A stretch of 64,000 nt of DNA, taken from NCBI GenBank assembly GCA_902769525.1, contig CACXPG010000001.1, positions 124,001 to 188,000 on the forward strand, in the 5' to 3' direction. The DNA comes from an uncultured Bacteroidia bacterium. Its GTDB lineage: Bacteria > Bacteroidota > Bacteroidia > Bacteroidales > UBA932. Position numbers and translations under genes: made by a program. How positions within the stretch are numbered: position 1 is the first letter of the stretch; each line of letters begins with the position of its first letter. Below, one piece after another: positions 33,645 to 43,538 of this stretch. The notes under the pieces are model-generated. The model was not told the origin of the DNA. It did no database searches and worked only from the letters and a program-made list of their open reading frames with translations.

Positions 33645-35351
33645 TCAAGACAGGGCTATCAGCGTCAGGATCTGGGCTGCCACCACCCTGAGGAACATGG
33701 ACAGCGGATATACGGTTGCATAGCCCAAGGCCGGATAGCTGTTGCCTGAGGTTTCAGAAGCAAAAGCCAAAGCCGGCGGGTCTGTGGTGCTGCCGGCTAT
33801 CAGACCCATCAGGGTAAGATAGTTGGTCTTGGAGATGACCCTTGCCAGGATGCCTGTGGCCAGAAGCGGAATGACGGTAATCAGGAAACCGTAAAGCACA
33901 TACCGGTACCCGCCGCCCTGGAGGGTTTCCACAAAGTTCTCCCCGGCTCCAAGCCCAACGGCGGCAAGGAACAGGCAAAGGCCCATTTCCCGGACCATCA
34001 GGTTGGCGCTCTGCGTGGTATATGTTTCAAAGCCGACGCGATGCCCGAAGTAGCTGAGAAGTATGGCCACAATCAGAGGCCCTCCGGCAAGGCCCAGCTT
34101 GACGGTCTGCGGCATGCCCGGAATGTATATCGGAAGGCTTCCGAGCAAGATTCCCAAAGCAATGCCGAAGAAGATAGGAGCTATCCTCGGGGCATAAAGC
34201 TTCTTCTGCGAGTTTCCCAGCAAAGACGCCACCTTCTCCACATCCTCTTGGATTCCGACTGCAACCAGAATGTCTCCTACAAAGATTATCGTGTTGGGAG
34301 TAGGCACGATTTCAATACCGGTTCTCAGAAGCCTGGTTACGCTTACTCCATAATCTCTCCTTATGGCCAGGCTCTCCAGGGTCCTTCCGTCCACGCTGTG
34401 CTTTGTGACATATACCCTCCTGGCTATAAGATGTTTGTCAAGCACGCTCCATTCCTGCTCCCCCATGCTCTTGATCTCCTTGCCGAACGCCGGGATGGCT
34501 TTCTGGAGGTCGTTCCCCGAGATAACTGCCCTTACACGGTCCCCTGCCTCAAGCACGGTTCGGGAGGTTGGAATCTCCACTGCCATATCCTTGCGGCGGA
34601 TTCTGGAAAGCACGAAGTTGAAACCGCAGCTGTTGTGGAAATCCAGCACGGACTTTCCGTCCGCCAGGCTTCCGCCCACAACCTCCAGGGTAAGCACCCG
34701 TGGCTGGGCAATCTTCGCCGAGTCTCTGGAATCCAGTTTCTGCGTTTCCGTCTTCACATTTACCCTGAAGATCATCTTCAGAACCAGTATGGAGAGGATG
34801 ATACCCACAACTCCCAGCGGATAGGCAACCGCATAACCAAGACTCAGATCCTCCATCAGACCGGAAGCCGAAGAAGCGGCAGAAACTGAAAGCATATCGG
34901 TAACCGTCTGCTGCGCCGCACCAAGTCCAGGAGTGTTGGTTACAGCACCCTGCATCACACCCACCATAGTCAGAAGCGGAGTGCCCGTGATCTCATGTAT
35001 GATGTAGGTGCACAGGCAGGCAAGAAAGACAATCAACACGGCCCACATGTTCAGAGACAAACCGCCTTTCTTGAAGGAAGAAAAAAAGTTGGGACCCACC
35101 GAAAGACCTATGGCATACACGAAGAGTATCAGACCAAAATCCTTGACGAAAGACAGCACCCCCGGATCCGCCCTAAGCCCGAAATGTGACATCACGATAC
35201 CCACGAACAGCACCCAGGTAGTTCCGAGGGTGAGCCCTTTCAGCTTGAAATGCCCAAGAAAGACACCCACCGCAACAACTATCGCGATAATAAGCAGGGA
35301 ATGCGCAACCCCGCTGCCAAAGAACAGATTATATATCCAGCTTCCTTCCAT
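33645..35351 (-). CDS. AspT/YidE-type membrane antiporter with two TrkA_C (RCK_C) domains
   Basis: 568 residues. Two halves of about five helices (N-terminal ALLIIAIVVAVGVFLGHF-like start, C-terminal FFGIALGILLGSLPIYIPG onward) flank two TrkA_C domains in the middle (LEVVGGSLADGKSV and VTKHSVDGRTLESLAI). This is the AspT/YidE/YbjL architecture of aspartate:alanine and dicarboxylate exchangers. The substrate is not shown. ATG 35351 (MEGSWIYNLFFG) is chosen over a longer frame because the -7 element lies at 35367-35374. Confidence 0.88.
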   Translation of the reverse strand: MEGSWIYNLFFGSGVAHSLLIIAIVVAVGVFLGHFKLKGLTLGTTWVLFVGIVMSHFGLRADPGVLSFVKDFGLILFVYAIGLSVGPNFFSSFKKGGLSLNMWAVLIVFLACLCTYIIHEITGTPLLTMVGVMQGAVTNTPGLGAAQQTVTDMLSVSAASSASGLMEDLSLGYAVAYPLGVVGIILSILVLKMIFRVNVKTETQKLDSRDSAKIAQPRVLTLEVVGGSLADGKSVLDFHNSCGFNFVLSRIRRKDMAVEIPTSRTVLEAGDRVRAVISGNDLQKAIPAFGKEIKSMGEQEWSVLDKHLIARRVYVTKHSVDGRTLESLAIRRDYGVSVTRLLRTGIEIVPTPNTIIFVGDILVAVGIQEDVEKVASLLGNSQKKLYAPRIAPIFFGIALGILLGSLPIYIPGMPQTVKLGLAGGPLIVAILLSYFGHRVGFETYTTQSANLMVREMGLCLFLAAVGLGAGENFVETLQGGGYRYVLYGFLITVIPLLATGILARVISKTNYLTLMGLIAGSTTDPPALAFASETSGNSYPALGYATVYPLSMFLRVVAAQILTLIALS

Positions 35352-35366
35352 ATCAAAGACTGATTC

Positions 35367-35374
35367 CAAAGATA
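35367..35374 (-). promoter_or_regulatory. -7 promoter element (TATCTTTG)
   Basis: Minus-strand consensus match 15 nt before ATG 35351, just behind the MATE gene stop. Confidence 0.6.
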
Positions 35375-35385
35375 ACAACTTTTGG

Positions 35386-36726
35386 CTACATCGCCGAAGG
35401 TGCCGGTACTTTGGCATAGACAGCACTGCGCCTCTTTGCGTACATCCAGATGCTGCGCACCAGAACATGCACCATATATGCCACATACAGAGCCTGGATC
35501 CCGAGCGTGTGCTCCAGGGCATAGTAGGCCGCAAAGAAGGAAGCGGCGGCGCAGATCATACCAAGCATTATCGGGCGGGCGGCGGTTGCACCTACATAGA
35601 TCCCGTCCCACACGAAAGCCGATGTGCTGAAGGCCGGCATCAGCCAAAGCCATACCAGGTACGGAACAGAAGCCTCTATCACATCCGCCTTGTCTGTCAT
35701 CAGCATCACCATCTGCTTACCACCGGCTACATATACCGCAGTGGAAGCCAGCGCAATCCAGAAGCACCACCTGAAAATCACCTTTACAGAAAGATGCAGG
35801 CCTTCGGAATCCCTTGCTCCGATATATCTTCCGGCAAGAGCTTCACCTGCGTATGCGAAGCCGTCTATGAAGAAGGAGAACAGCATCATCAGCTTCATTA
35901 TGATAGTACCCACCGCCAGCTGCACATCTCCGTATTTTGCTGAAATAGAGGTAAATCCTACATAGATAAACAAAAAGCACACGCTCCTGACAAACAAGTT
36001 CCCGTTGAGGGAGAAGAACTTGCCGAGGTCTTTCATCCTCAGCGATTTTTTCAGGTCCACATACCTGAGCAGCCGCTTGTAGTATATCAGGAACAGCGCT
36101 ATGCAGAGAACCAGCCCCGTGTACTGGGCCGTAAGGACCGCCCAGGCAATGCCCTTGAACCCCATCCCCATCTTTACCGCGAACAGCAGGCTCAGCCCGA
36201 GGTTGGCGACATTCACGGTAATGTCCGCCGCCATAGGGCTTACGGCATTCTGCATCCCGATGAAAAAGCCCTTGAACACGAACAGGCTGAGAGTGGCAGG
36301 AGCCGCCCAGATTCTTATGAAGTAATACTGGCGGGCATATTCCTCAACTTCAGGAGAGGCGTTTATGAAACCCAGCGCTATGTCTATGTACAGATACTGT
36401 ATCGCGAAGATTACAAGGGCGATTCCGATTGCCGTGCCGAGCCCCTGGGTGAAGATCTTCATTACCTCGCCGAAGTCCCTTCGCCCGTAGGCCTGGGCAG
36501 TCATTCCGCCCGTGCCCACTCTCAGAAAGCCCATGTTCCAGTACAGCAGGTCGAACAGCATCGTGGAAATGGCCATTCCCCCTATAGCCACCGCGTCTCC
36601 GATATGGCCGCTCACGCCCACGTCCACCATTCCCACCAGCGGAACAGTGATGTTGGCGAGGATACTCGGAAGCGCCAATTTTAGTACGCTCCTGTTCATT
36701 CTTGATATTGCGGAACCGTCAGCCAT
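35386..36726 (-). CDS. MATE family exporter (DinF-like)
   Basis: 446 residues with twelve hydrophobic segments in two similar halves. N-terminal LKLALPSILANITVPLVGMVDVGVSGH and VGTGGMTAQAYGRRD are typical of MATE/DinF cation-coupled drug and metabolite pumps. It starts 15 nt after rsgA and is probably cotranscribed with it. Substrate unknown. Confidence 0.92.
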   Translation of the reverse strand: MADGSAISRMNRSVLKLALPSILANITVPLVGMVDVGVSGHIGDAVAIGGMAISTMLFDLLYWNMGFLRVGTGGMTAQAYGRRDFGEVMKIFTQGLGTAIGIALVIFAIQYLYIDIALGFINASPEVEEYARQYYFIRIWAAPATLSLFVFKGFFIGMQNAVSPMAADITVNVANLGLSLLFAVKMGMGFKGIAWAVLTAQYTGLVLCIALFLIYYKRLLRYVDLKKSLRMKDLGKFFSLNGNLFVRSVCFLFIYVGFTSISAKYGDVQLAVGTIIMKLMMLFSFFIDGFAYAGEALAGRYIGARDSEGLHLSVKVIFRWCFWIALASTAVYVAGGKQMVMLMTDKADVIEASVPYLVWLWLMPAFSTSAFVWDGIYVGATAARPIMLGMICAAASFFAAYYALEHTLGIQALYVAYMVHVLVRSIWMYAKRRSAVYAKVPAPSAM

Positions 36727-36741
36727 AGAACTGTTGATAGA

Positions 36742-37776
36742 CTATTCGTCGCCCTCGCGATACTTGCCGTCATCCTCCAGCATGGCCAGATAGGAAGAAT
36801 ATCGCAGAGGAGAAATCTCCCCCTTCTCGACGGCTTCTTTCACCGCACAGCCCGGCTCGTGGGTGTGAGTGCACGGCGCAAACCTGCAGTTATCCTCAAT
36901 GCGGAGCATCTCTGGGAAGAAATTGCTGAGCTCTTCCTTCTTGAAGTCCACCAGGCCGAAGCCCCTGATGCCCGGAGTGTCCACCACGAATCCCCCGCAG
37001 GAAAGCGGGTGCATCTGGTAGAAGGTGGTGGTATGCCTTCCCTGGAGATGGGCCTGGGATATCTCGGCTGTCTTGAGGTTCAGGCTCGGGTCCAGAGCGT
37101 TTACCAGGGAGCTCTTGCCCACTCCGCTCTGGCCGCTGAAAAGCACCACCTTGTCCTTGCACAACTCTCTCAGGCGGTCTATGTTATATCCTGTCTTTAC
37201 AGACGTCTCCAGCACCTGGTAGCCGGCGCCTGAGTAAATCTGGATGAACCCAGCCGCCATCTGCGCAAGATCCTCGTCCGCCAGGCAGTCGCCTTGATTC
37301 TCCTCTCCCCTGTACAGGTCCGCCTTGTTCAGAAGAATCGTCACCGGCACCCCGTAGGCCTCGCAGGTTACAAGGAAGCGGTCCACAAACTGGAGTTTAA
37401 CTTCCGGGTCGCGGAGAGTGATTGTGAGGAACACCCTGTCTATGTTTGCCGCTATGACGTGATTCTGCCTGGAAAGATTTGTGGATCGTCTGACTATGCA
37501 GTTTTTACGCGGAAGAATCTTCTTTATCGAACATACTGATTCTCTTCCTCCCAAATCCTCGTATTCAACAACATCCCCCACTGCTATCGGGTTGGTGGTG
37601 GTTGTAGTGTCCAGACGAAGCTTTCCCTTGATGACAGCAAGAAACGGCTTCCACTCCGGCAGGCGTGAAAGCAGATAGTGGCTGCCTGTGTGCTTAACCA
37701 CAACGGCCTGTCCGGTCTCAAAAACCTTTTCTTTGCCTGAAACAGGCATACCCGTGCTGCTGTCTTTTCTTTTCAT
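36742..37776 (-). CDS. rsgA: Ribosome small-subunit-dependent GTPase A
   Basis: 344 residues. An OB-fold N-terminus is followed by a circularly permuted GTPase: NKAD (G4) comes before GQSGVGKSSLVNAL (G1) and DTPGIRGFG (G3). A C-terminal zinc knuckle (CRFAPCTHTHEPGC) completes the family pattern. Checks and releases 30S assembly intermediates. A short basic N-terminal extension of about 20 residues precedes the OB fold. Confidence 0.95.
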   Translation of the reverse strand: MKRKDSSTGMPVSGKEKVFETGQAVVVKHTGSHYLLSRLPEWKPFLAVIKGKLRLDTTTTTNPIAVGDVVEYEDLGGRESVCSIKKILPRKNCIVRRSTNLSRQNHVIAANIDRVFLTITLRDPEVKLQFVDRFLVTCEAYGVPVTILLNKADLYRGEENQGDCLADEDLAQMAAGFIQIYSGAGYQVLETSVKTGYNIDRLRELCKDKVVLFSGQSGVGKSSLVNALDPSLNLKTAEISQAHLQGRHTTTFYQMHPLSCGGFVVDTPGIRGFGLVDFKKEELSNFFPEMLRIEDNCRFAPCTHTHEPGCAVKEAVEKGEISPLRYSSYLAMLEDDGKYREGDE

Positions 37777-37789
37777 AATTTCAGAGTGT

Positions 37790-37797
37790 CAAAGTTA
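37790..37797 (-). promoter_or_regulatory. -7 promoter element (TAACTTTG) for rsgA
   Basis: Minus-strand TAnnTTTG match 14 nt before the rsgA start. Confidence 0.55.
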
Positions 37798-37884
37798 AGA
37801 ATCTGATTTTGATTTGAGCAAAGAATCCCTCATCTTTCACAAAATGGTTGTATCTTAGAGGCTGGATTTGACAATTGACACGAT

Positions 37885-38871
37885 ATGCTGAAACTTGAAC
37901 AACTATACAGTCTTGTTGACCAAGCCGTTTCTCGTCTTGAATGGCCGGTTGAACCCAAACTGCTCTACGATCCTCTGCGATATATGATGGATATGGGCGG
38001 AAAGCGGCTCAGGCCAAGGCTTTGCCTTGTTTCCTACAATCTTTTCAAAGACGATATCGGTGAGCATATACTCACCCCTGCCCTGGCGCTGGAAGTGTTC
38101 CATAACTTCACCCTCATCCACGATGACATAATGGACAACGCAGACATCCGCAGGGGCGTTCCTACGGTTTACCGCAAATGGAACGACAACATCGCCATAC
38201 TCTCCGGAGACACTATGTGCCTGTGGGCTTTCAAGATGATAGGACAGGCCCCGAAAGAAACCCTCGCCAAGGCGCTTGACCTTTTCACCAAAACAACCAT
38301 AGAGGTCTGCGAAGGCCAGCAGCTGGATATGGACTTTGAAACCAGAAACGACGTCTCCCTGAAAGAATACATTCAGATGATCGGCCTGAAAACCAGCGTG
38401 CTGCTGGCCTGCTCCTCAGCGATGGGAGCCGTGATTGCAGGAGCGGACGACAAAGCCTGCAAGGCCCTGTACGATTTCGGATACAAACTGGGCATAGCCT
38501 TCCAGATCCAGGACGACTGGCTGGACAGCTTCGGCGACGAAAAGACATTCGGCAAGAAAATCGGCGGAGACATCCTCAACAACAAGAAAACCTGGCTGCT
38601 AATAAAATGTCAGGAACTTGCCCGGGAAAAAGGCAAGGACTGCCTTCTCAGACTTGGCAATCTTCTGGAAATGAACCAGAGCCAAGGGCAGAAAAAGATA
38701 GAAGCCGTCAAGGCTTTCTACCAGGAATTCGACATAGACTCTCTCGCCAGGAAGACTATAAACTCCTACTATGCAGAAGCAATGATGTCTCTGCGCGAAT
38801 GCGGTCTTGACCTGGACCAGGTAAGGCAGATGGAAACAATCGCCTCCTCGCTTCTTGGCAGAAACAGGTAA
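37885..38871 (+). CDS. Polyprenyl diphosphate synthase
   Basis: 328 residues, all-helical trans-prenyltransferase. First Asp-rich motif DDIMD with GGKRLRPRLC before it; second motif DDWLD in FQIQDDWLDSFGD; GKKIGGDI after it. Condenses IPP with allylic diphosphates; the size of residues before the first motif was not used to set chain length, so farnesyl, geranylgeranyl or longer (quinone side chain) are all possible. Single gene divergent from rsgA. Confidence 0.92.
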   Translation: MLKLEQLYSLVDQAVSRLEWPVEPKLLYDPLRYMMDMGGKRLRPRLCLVSYNLFKDDIGEHILTPALALEVFHNFTLIHDDIMDNADIRRGVPTVYRKWNDNIAILSGDTMCLWAFKMIGQAPKETLAKALDLFTKTTIEVCEGQQLDMDFETRNDVSLKEYIQMIGLKTSVLLACSSAMGAVIAGADDKACKALYDFGYKLGIAFQIQDDWLDSFGDEKTFGKKIGGDILNNKKTWLLIKCQELAREKGKDCLLRLGNLLEMNQSQGQKKIEAVKAFYQEFDIDSLARKTINSYYAEAMMSLRECGLDLDQVRQMETIASSLLGRNR

Positions 38872-38931
38872 AGCCACCTGCCCGAAAGAGCAAAAATCGC
38901 CGAAAAAATACAGTCAAACCGCTTTTATCAG

Positions 38932-38962
38932 TTGCAAACAAACTTTCATTTTGTTATATTTG
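38932..38962 (+). promoter_or_regulatory. Promoter (-33 TTG, -7 TATATTTG)
   Basis: TTG at 38932-38934 and TATATTTG at 38955-38962 with 20 nt between; about 80 nt of leader before ATG 39044. Confidence 0.65.
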
Positions 38963-39043
38963 CATTGTCTGCGACATAACCTGACTTTTCAAACTATTAT
39001 TAACATAATGTTGCGCACGACACAAACCAGTGCTTAGAAAACT

Positions 39044-39406
39044 ATGACTGAGACTACAAAAAAAGGCGCAGGACTCGCAATTACGGGTTTTATTCTGGGT
39101 ATTCTTGCCCTAGTATTCTGCTGGTGCCCAATTCTTAACTGGATTCTCGCTATCCTGGGCGTTATCTTCGGCCTGATCGGTCTGTTCATCAACAGACTGA
39201 AGGGACTTGCTCTCATCGGCGTTATCGCAGCTGTTGCAGCTATCTGCATTTGGAAGTTCTACTATGTTCCAAAGATCCAGAACGCAGCTGGTGACCTGTT
39301 CAAGGAAGTACTCGAGAATGTTGATAAGGAGAAGGTTAACGAGGCTATTCAGGAGGCTGCTGAGGCTGTTCAGGAAGCTGCTGAGGCTGCTCCTGCAGAG
39401 AGCTAA
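39044..39406 (+). CDS. Small membrane protein with C-terminal amphipathic helix
   Basis: 120 residues. Gly-rich hydrophobic segments ([54 protein letters not shown]) resemble DUF4190-type proteins. The C-terminus is a helix of repeated [13 protein letters not shown] blocks, acidic and Ala-rich, probably a coiled coil on one side of the membrane. Monocistronic with its own promoter and a strong terminator, which suggests high or regulated expression. Function unknown. Confidence 0.75.
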   Translation: MTETTKKGAGLAITGFILGILALVFCWCPILNWILAILGVIFGLIGLFINRLKGLALIGVIAAVAAICIWKFYYVPKIQNAAGDLFKEVLENVDKEKVNEAIQEAAEAVQEAAEAAPAES

Positions 39407-39426
39407 TACACTTATAAAATGTTTAG

Positions 39427-39457
39427 AAGGGATGCCAAAACGGCATCCCTTTTTTTA
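39427..39457 (+). terminator. Rho-independent terminator
   Basis: GGGATGCC/GGCATCCC stem with a 5-nt loop and seven T. Confidence 0.88.
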
Positions 39458-39482
39458 TATTTACATCCATAATTCTGTGGAT

Positions 39483-40058
39483 ATGACAATAGAAGAATTC
39501 AGAAAGTATATGGCCCGGCCAAGGGAGATTGGCGGCTGGAGCGACGTTCATCTGATGTTTCATTCGCTGAGCCAGAGGGCTATGAAGATAACATCGGAGA
39601 TCAACGGGAAATATCACGCTCCGGAAGAGCTGCACGCATTGCTGGAAGAACTGATGGACAGGCCGCTGCCCAAGACGCTTGGGATGTTTCCTCCGTTTTA
39701 CACAGACTGCGGAGTGAACACTGTAATCGGCGAGAATGTATTTATCAACATGGGGTGCAAGTTCCAGGACCAGGGCGGCATATTCATCGGCGACGGAAGC
39801 CTTATCGGGCACAACGTGGTGCTGGCAACCCTCAACCACTCTGAAGATCCGGCAAAGCGCGCCGGTATGCACTCCGCCCCTATTCACATCGGAAAGAATG
39901 TGTGGATAGGTTCAAACGCAACAGTGCTTCAAGGAGTCACCATCGGCGACGGAGCCATTGTTGCTGCAGGAGCGGTGGTCACCAAAGACGTCGCTCCGAT
40001 GACCGTAGTCGGCGGCGTTCCGGCCAAGTTCCTCAAGCACATAGAGGCTAAGAAGTAA
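39483..40058 (+). CDS. Sugar O-acetyltransferase, left-handed beta-helix (Maa/LacA type)
   Basis: 191 residues. Hexapeptide repeats from about residue 80 ([54 protein letters not shown]) with the catalytic His in ATLNHSED and the CoA-site end [11 protein letters not shown]. It transfers acetyl from acetyl-CoA to a sugar. The short N-terminal Mac-like helix is present but divergent. ATG 39483 is used; the longer frame crosses the upstream gene and terminator. Confidence 0.9.
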   Translation: MTIEEFRKYMARPREIGGWSDVHLMFHSLSQRAMKITSEINGKYHAPEELHALLEELMDRPLPKTLGMFPPFYTDCGVNTVIGENVFINMGCKFQDQGGIFIGDGSLIGHNVVLATLNHSEDPAKRAGMHSAPIHIGKNVWIGSNATVLQGVTIGDGAIVAAGAVVTKDVAPMTVVGGVPAKFLKHIEAKK

Positions 40059-40084
40059 CACTCGCCACCTTATCCGCCATCAGA

Positions 40085-40405
40085 CTATCCGAGCACCACA
40101 GCTGTGCCACTGGTGGAAACCATCAGCATTGAGCCGTTCTGGCCTACTGTCTCGTAGTCTATGTCCACGCCGATTACCGCATTCGCTCCCATAGAAATAG
40201 CTCTTTGGGCCATCTCGTTGAGCGATGTCTCGCGGGCTTCTATCAATACTCTTTCGTAAGAGTTGCTGCGTCCGCCCACTATATCGCGGATGCTGGCCTT
40301 GAAATCCTTCCAGAAGTTGGCGCCGATAATGGTTTCTCCGGTTACGATTCCCTTGTACTCGATGATTCTGTGACCTTCAACGGTCGGAGTGGTTGTTATT
40401 AACAT
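40085..40405 (-). CDS. YbjQ family protein (UPF0145)
   Basis: 106 residues. [43 protein letters not shown] and [16 protein letters not shown] are the hallmark blocks of the YbjQ fold, a pentameric protein of unknown function. Start at 40405; the longer frame overlaps the promoter and the divergent gene. The minus-strand -7 element is 40427-40434. Confidence 0.92.
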   Translation of the reverse strand: MLITTTPTVEGHRIIEYKGIVTGETIIGANFWKDFKASIRDIVGGRSNSYERVLIEARETSLNEMAQRAISMGANAVIGVDIDYETVGQNGSMLMVSTSGTAVVLG

Positions 40406-40426
40406 AGTTCTGAAATATTGTTTGTT

Positions 40427-40434
40427 CAAAGATA
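40427..40434 (-). promoter_or_regulatory. -7 promoter element (TATCTTTG) for the YbjQ gene
   Basis: Minus-strand consensus match 22 nt before the start. Confidence 0.6.
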
Positions 40435-40492
40435 ACAGATTCATGAAATCTGACAAAATCATCGCCGAGTGCCCAAACCCGGAAAAAAGGAT

Positions 40493-40500
40493 TACCTTTG
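40493..40500 (+). promoter_or_regulatory. -7 promoter element (TACCTTTG) for the U32 gene
   Basis: Consensus match 26 nt before ATG 40526. Confidence 0.6.
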
Positions 40501-40525
40501 ACAAATCAAAGATTTGCGTTGAAAG

Positions 40526-41773
40526 ATGGAACACAAGATGCAGCAGATTGAGATAATGGCCCCGGCGGGCAACTTCGAGTGCCTGATGGCGGCTATCCAG
40601 GGCGGAGCGGACTCCGTTTACTTTGGCGTTGGCAACCTTAACATGAGAAGCCACTCGGCCAACAACTTCACCAACGAAGACCTAAAGGAAGTTGTCCGGA
40701 TATGCAAGGAACACGGTGTCAAGACTTACCTTACGCTGAACATCGTGGTCTACCAGACCGAGATGGAGGACGTGAGGAAAGCTCTGGAAGCGGCCCGGGA
40801 TGCCGGAATCTCTGCCGTCATCGCATCTGACATGGCCGTTATCCTGATGGCACGTTCGATGGGTATCGAGATTCACGCTTCCACCCAGATGAACATCTCC
40901 AACTTTGAAGCCGCCAAGTTCTATGCCCAGTTCGCAGACGTGATCGTCCTTGCCAGGGAGCTCACCCTGCCGCAGATAAAGGACATCAGCGAACGTATCA
41001 GGAAAGAGAATGTCTGCGGCCCGTCAGGAAGGCTGCTGCAGCTGGAGCTTTTCGTCCACGGAGCTCTCTGCATGTCCATCTCCGGAAAATGCTACCTCAG
41101 CCTGCAGGAATACGGAGCATCCGCCAACCGCGGGAGCTGCTACCAGCTCTGCCGCCGCGGCTACCGTGTCACCGACCTTGAAACAGGACGTGAACTGGAA
41201 ATCGACAACAAGTACATCATGAGCCCGAAGGACCTGTGCACCATAGAGTTCATCGACAAGATCATCGATGCCGGAATCTCCGTGTTCAAGATCGAAGGCC
41301 GCGCCCGCAGCGCCGAGTACGTCAAGATCGTCACCTCCGCCTACCGCCAGGCCGCCGACGCCTGCACCGTTGAAACCGGATACACGGACCAGATGAAGAA
41401 AGAGCTGAAAGACAAGCTATCCGGAGTCTTCAACCGCGGCTTCTGGGACGGATACTACCAGGGCGCCCGTCTTGGACAGTGGAGCGAAGTCTACGGCAAC
41501 AAGGCCGCCCGCAAGAAAGTCTATGCCGCAAAGATCACCAACTACTTCTCCAGGCTCGGCGTGGCGGAAGTTCTGGTGGAAGCCGGAGAAATCAATGTCG
41601 GAGACGATATCCTCATCATAGGTCCGTCAACCGGCTGTGTAGAACTCAAGGTCAGCGAGATAAGGGTAGACCTCAAGCCCGTCCGGAAGGCGGTCAAGGG
41701 AGATCTGTGCTCCATCCCTGTCGCCGAAAAGCTTCGCCGTTCCGACAAGCTCTACCTCTGGCAGACCGCCTGA
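40526..41773 (+). CDS. U32 peptidase-family protein (TrhP/YegQ-like)
   Basis: 415 residues. A TIM-barrel start ([27 protein letters not shown]), then the U32 signature [19 protein letters not shown] and [13 protein letters not shown] with four conserved Cys, and a C-terminal domain carrying [12 protein letters not shown]. Members of this family, despite the peptidase name, act in tRNA hydroxylation (TrhP/YegQ) or 23S rRNA hydroxylation (RlhA) with an Fe-S site. Which one cannot be decided here. Monocistronic. Confidence 0.9.
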   Translation: MEHKMQQIEIMAPAGNFECLMAAIQGGADSVYFGVGNLNMRSHSANNFTNEDLKEVVRICKEHGVKTYLTLNIVVYQTEMEDVRKALEAARDAGISAVIASDMAVILMARSMGIEIHASTQMNISNFEAAKFYAQFADVIVLARELTLPQIKDISERIRKENVCGPSGRLLQLELFVHGALCMSISGKCYLSLQEYGASANRGSCYQLCRRGYRVTDLETGRELEIDNKYIMSPKDLCTIEFIDKIIDAGISVFKIEGRARSAEYVKIVTSAYRQAADACTVETGYTDQMKKELKDKLSGVFNRGFWDGYYQGARLGQWSEVYGNKAARKKVYAAKITNYFSRLGVAEVLVEAGEINVGDDILIIGPSTGCVELKVSEIRVDLKPVRKAVKGDLCSIPVAEKLRRSDKLYLWQTA

Positions 41774-41929
41774 TCTGCCGTGCCTAGCAATTCATTTGTT
41801 TTCAACGAATTAAGCAATCGTCTGTATGTTATTCTACATATAGACAAATACGCAACACCCTTATTTATAAGCCCTTACTGGTCACGGCTTTTTTCTTTGG
41901 TATCAGTCACGATCACTCGGATTTCGACT

Positions 41930-42667
41930 CTATTCGCATTTCAGATCATATTCTCTGCCTATAAAAGAATGCATTGCGTGTTTAGCTTCTTCAATATTTC
42001 CGAAGACAGATTTTAGCTGGCTGTAATCTACCGGAGAATATCTCTTCAGGATGTAATCCCTCAGCTGCATCTTTTCCTTTTCACATAGCCGCTCAAAGAT
42101 ATTCTTTAGAAATATTTGCGGAAGAACCGCATTGTCCCTCATTCTCAGTTCAGCCTCAGCGACAGATTTCCGCAGTGCCTTAGATGATTTTCTGAGAACC
42201 AGTTCTTCTGAAAACGGAAAACCGCTGTCTGCATAAGCAAATAGATTCCAAACATATTGTTCCATTCCTTTCACTTTGCCTGCTTCCACAGGATTGTTGT
42301 TTATATACGAAATGCAGGTCCTCAAACTTTTACTTCCAGGTTTTGGGGCAGATCCATAAGGCCTTTGAAACAAATGTCCTCTCCGATTATAGAATTCATT
42401 GTAACCTCTTGCAAATGTGGAACTATAGTCTCTTACAAAGTCGTCCAGTCTTTGCGCATCTTCTGCTCTGCTTAATACATGAAGGTGATTCACCATAAGA
42501 CAGAAAGCTATGGTTTCAATCTTGTGAATCAAGCTGTATCTATGAAACACAGAGATAAAATAGATTGCATCTAAACTGTTCTTGAAGATAGGACTTCTGT
42601 CTACAGATCTTTGATAAATATGCTGATATATGCCATCTCGAATAGTGGCCCGGCCTCTTTGTCGCAT
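41930..42667 (-). CDS. REP-associated tyrosine transposase (Y1/TnpA_REP type)
   Basis: 245 residues from MRQRGRATIRDGIYQHIYQR; an ATG 24 nt upstream is possible. The HUH motif is MVNHLHVL and the catalytic tyrosine is probably in RRGHLFQRPYGSA or the DYSSTFARGYNEFYNR helix. LRTCISYINNNPVEAGKV is characteristic. These single-domain nucleases are domesticated relatives of IS200/IS605 that act on REP palindromes. An 8-bp stem (TTGTCGCA/TGCGGCAA) lies exactly over the start region. The stretch 41774-41929 is non-coding. No accessory transposon gene is present. Confidence 0.88.
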   Translation of the reverse strand: MRQRGRATIRDGIYQHIYQRSVDRSPIFKNSLDAIYFISVFHRYSLIHKIETIAFCLMVNHLHVLSRAEDAQRLDDFVRDYSSTFARGYNEFYNRRGHLFQRPYGSAPKPGSKSLRTCISYINNNPVEAGKVKGMEQYVWNLFAYADSGFPFSEELVLRKSSKALRKSVAEAELRMRDNAVLPQIFLKNIFERLCEKEKMQLRDYILKRYSPVDYSQLKSVFGNIEEAKHAMHSFIGREYDLKCE

Positions 42668-42787
42668 TTTTTGCGGCAAGATTGAAAACAAATCCAGAAC
42701 CTCAAAACCATCCGGTATATTTTACCGATGACAATCGTGGAATTGTAAAAAAGCAAAAGGAAAAACAATGCCGTGCCCAGCAACCAA

Positions 42788-43510
42788 TTAAAAGGCGAAG
42801 AGTTCGCGGAGGACGGGCAGGGACTTGAGTTCCGTGCGGAAGGATGTGTGGAATGAGAGGTAGTCTATGATCTTGCCCAGAAAACGGTTGCGGGTTTCTC
42901 CGCTGCACCTGATCTGCTGAAGGCCGGTAAGTGGCGTGGAGAGTATCTGGTGAAGAAGCGCGGACTCTTCCGGCAGAAAGCAGAACGATTCTGTGTAGTC
43001 TCCGGAAAACCTTCCGTTGGCGAAATTGAAGTGGGGACTGGCTTCTGAGTAGTTGTCTTCCGGCATGTATCCCAGGACTTTGCAAAGGTTGACCGCAAAG
43101 TGCAGGTGGAAGTTTTCGCAGCCTTCATCCACGGCGTCAAGAAACATCACCGAGTTAGCCAGAAACGAGAACACTGAAGGGTCCGGGCTGCTTTCCCTGA
43201 CCGTCTTGAGCAGCAGCTCGCACATGAACAGCGAGATTGCACCCTTGCGGATGTCGGTCTTCAGGTTGTTCAGCGGACAAACCGGAGAAACTTCCTTGAT
43301 CACGGGCATGGATGTGTCATTCTGATGGCGGGAGAAAAGGACAACATCCAGAATGCTCAGCGGAAACATCATAGCCGAGCGGGAATGCTTGCTGCCGGCA
43401 AAAAAATAGCAGGCGGTACGGCCCTTCACGTCCGAATAGCACTGGACCACCATCCCTTTGTCGGAATGCTTGATCGTGTGCAGGACTATGATGCGGCTCT
43501 TGGATAGCAT
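42788..43510 (-). CDS. recO: DNA repair protein RecO
   Basis: 240 residues. N-terminal OB-fold (RIIVLHTIKHSDKGMVVQCYSD) and a helical C-terminal part, as in Bacteroidetes RecO. It helps RecR load RecA at gaps. The zinc-site cysteines of other RecO proteins are not evident. It begins 28 nt after rdgB and is probably in one transcript with it. Confidence 0.85.
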   Translation of the reverse strand: MLSKSRIIVLHTIKHSDKGMVVQCYSDVKGRTACYFFAGSKHSRSAMMFPLSILDVVLFSRHQNDTSMPVIKEVSPVCPLNNLKTDIRKGAISLFMCELLLKTVRESSPDPSVFSFLANSVMFLDAVDEGCENFHLHFAVNLCKVLGYMPEDNYSEASPHFNFANGRFSGDYTESFCFLPEESALLHQILSTPLTGLQQIRCSGETRNRFLGKIIDYLSFHTSFRTELKSLPVLRELFAF

Positions 43511-43538
43511 TGGCTGGCTGCTGAATAATCACAGGAGG

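Noticed and set aside
35352-35534. 61-residue N-terminal extension of the AspT/YidE-like transporter
   Set aside because: It overlaps the MATE gene and the promoter at 35367, and its composition (Cys/Trp/Arg rich) is that of a shadow frame.
41930-42667. A complete IS200/IS605 insertion sequence
   Set aside because: No tnpB and no clear element ends or target duplication; the protein fits the REP-associated group.
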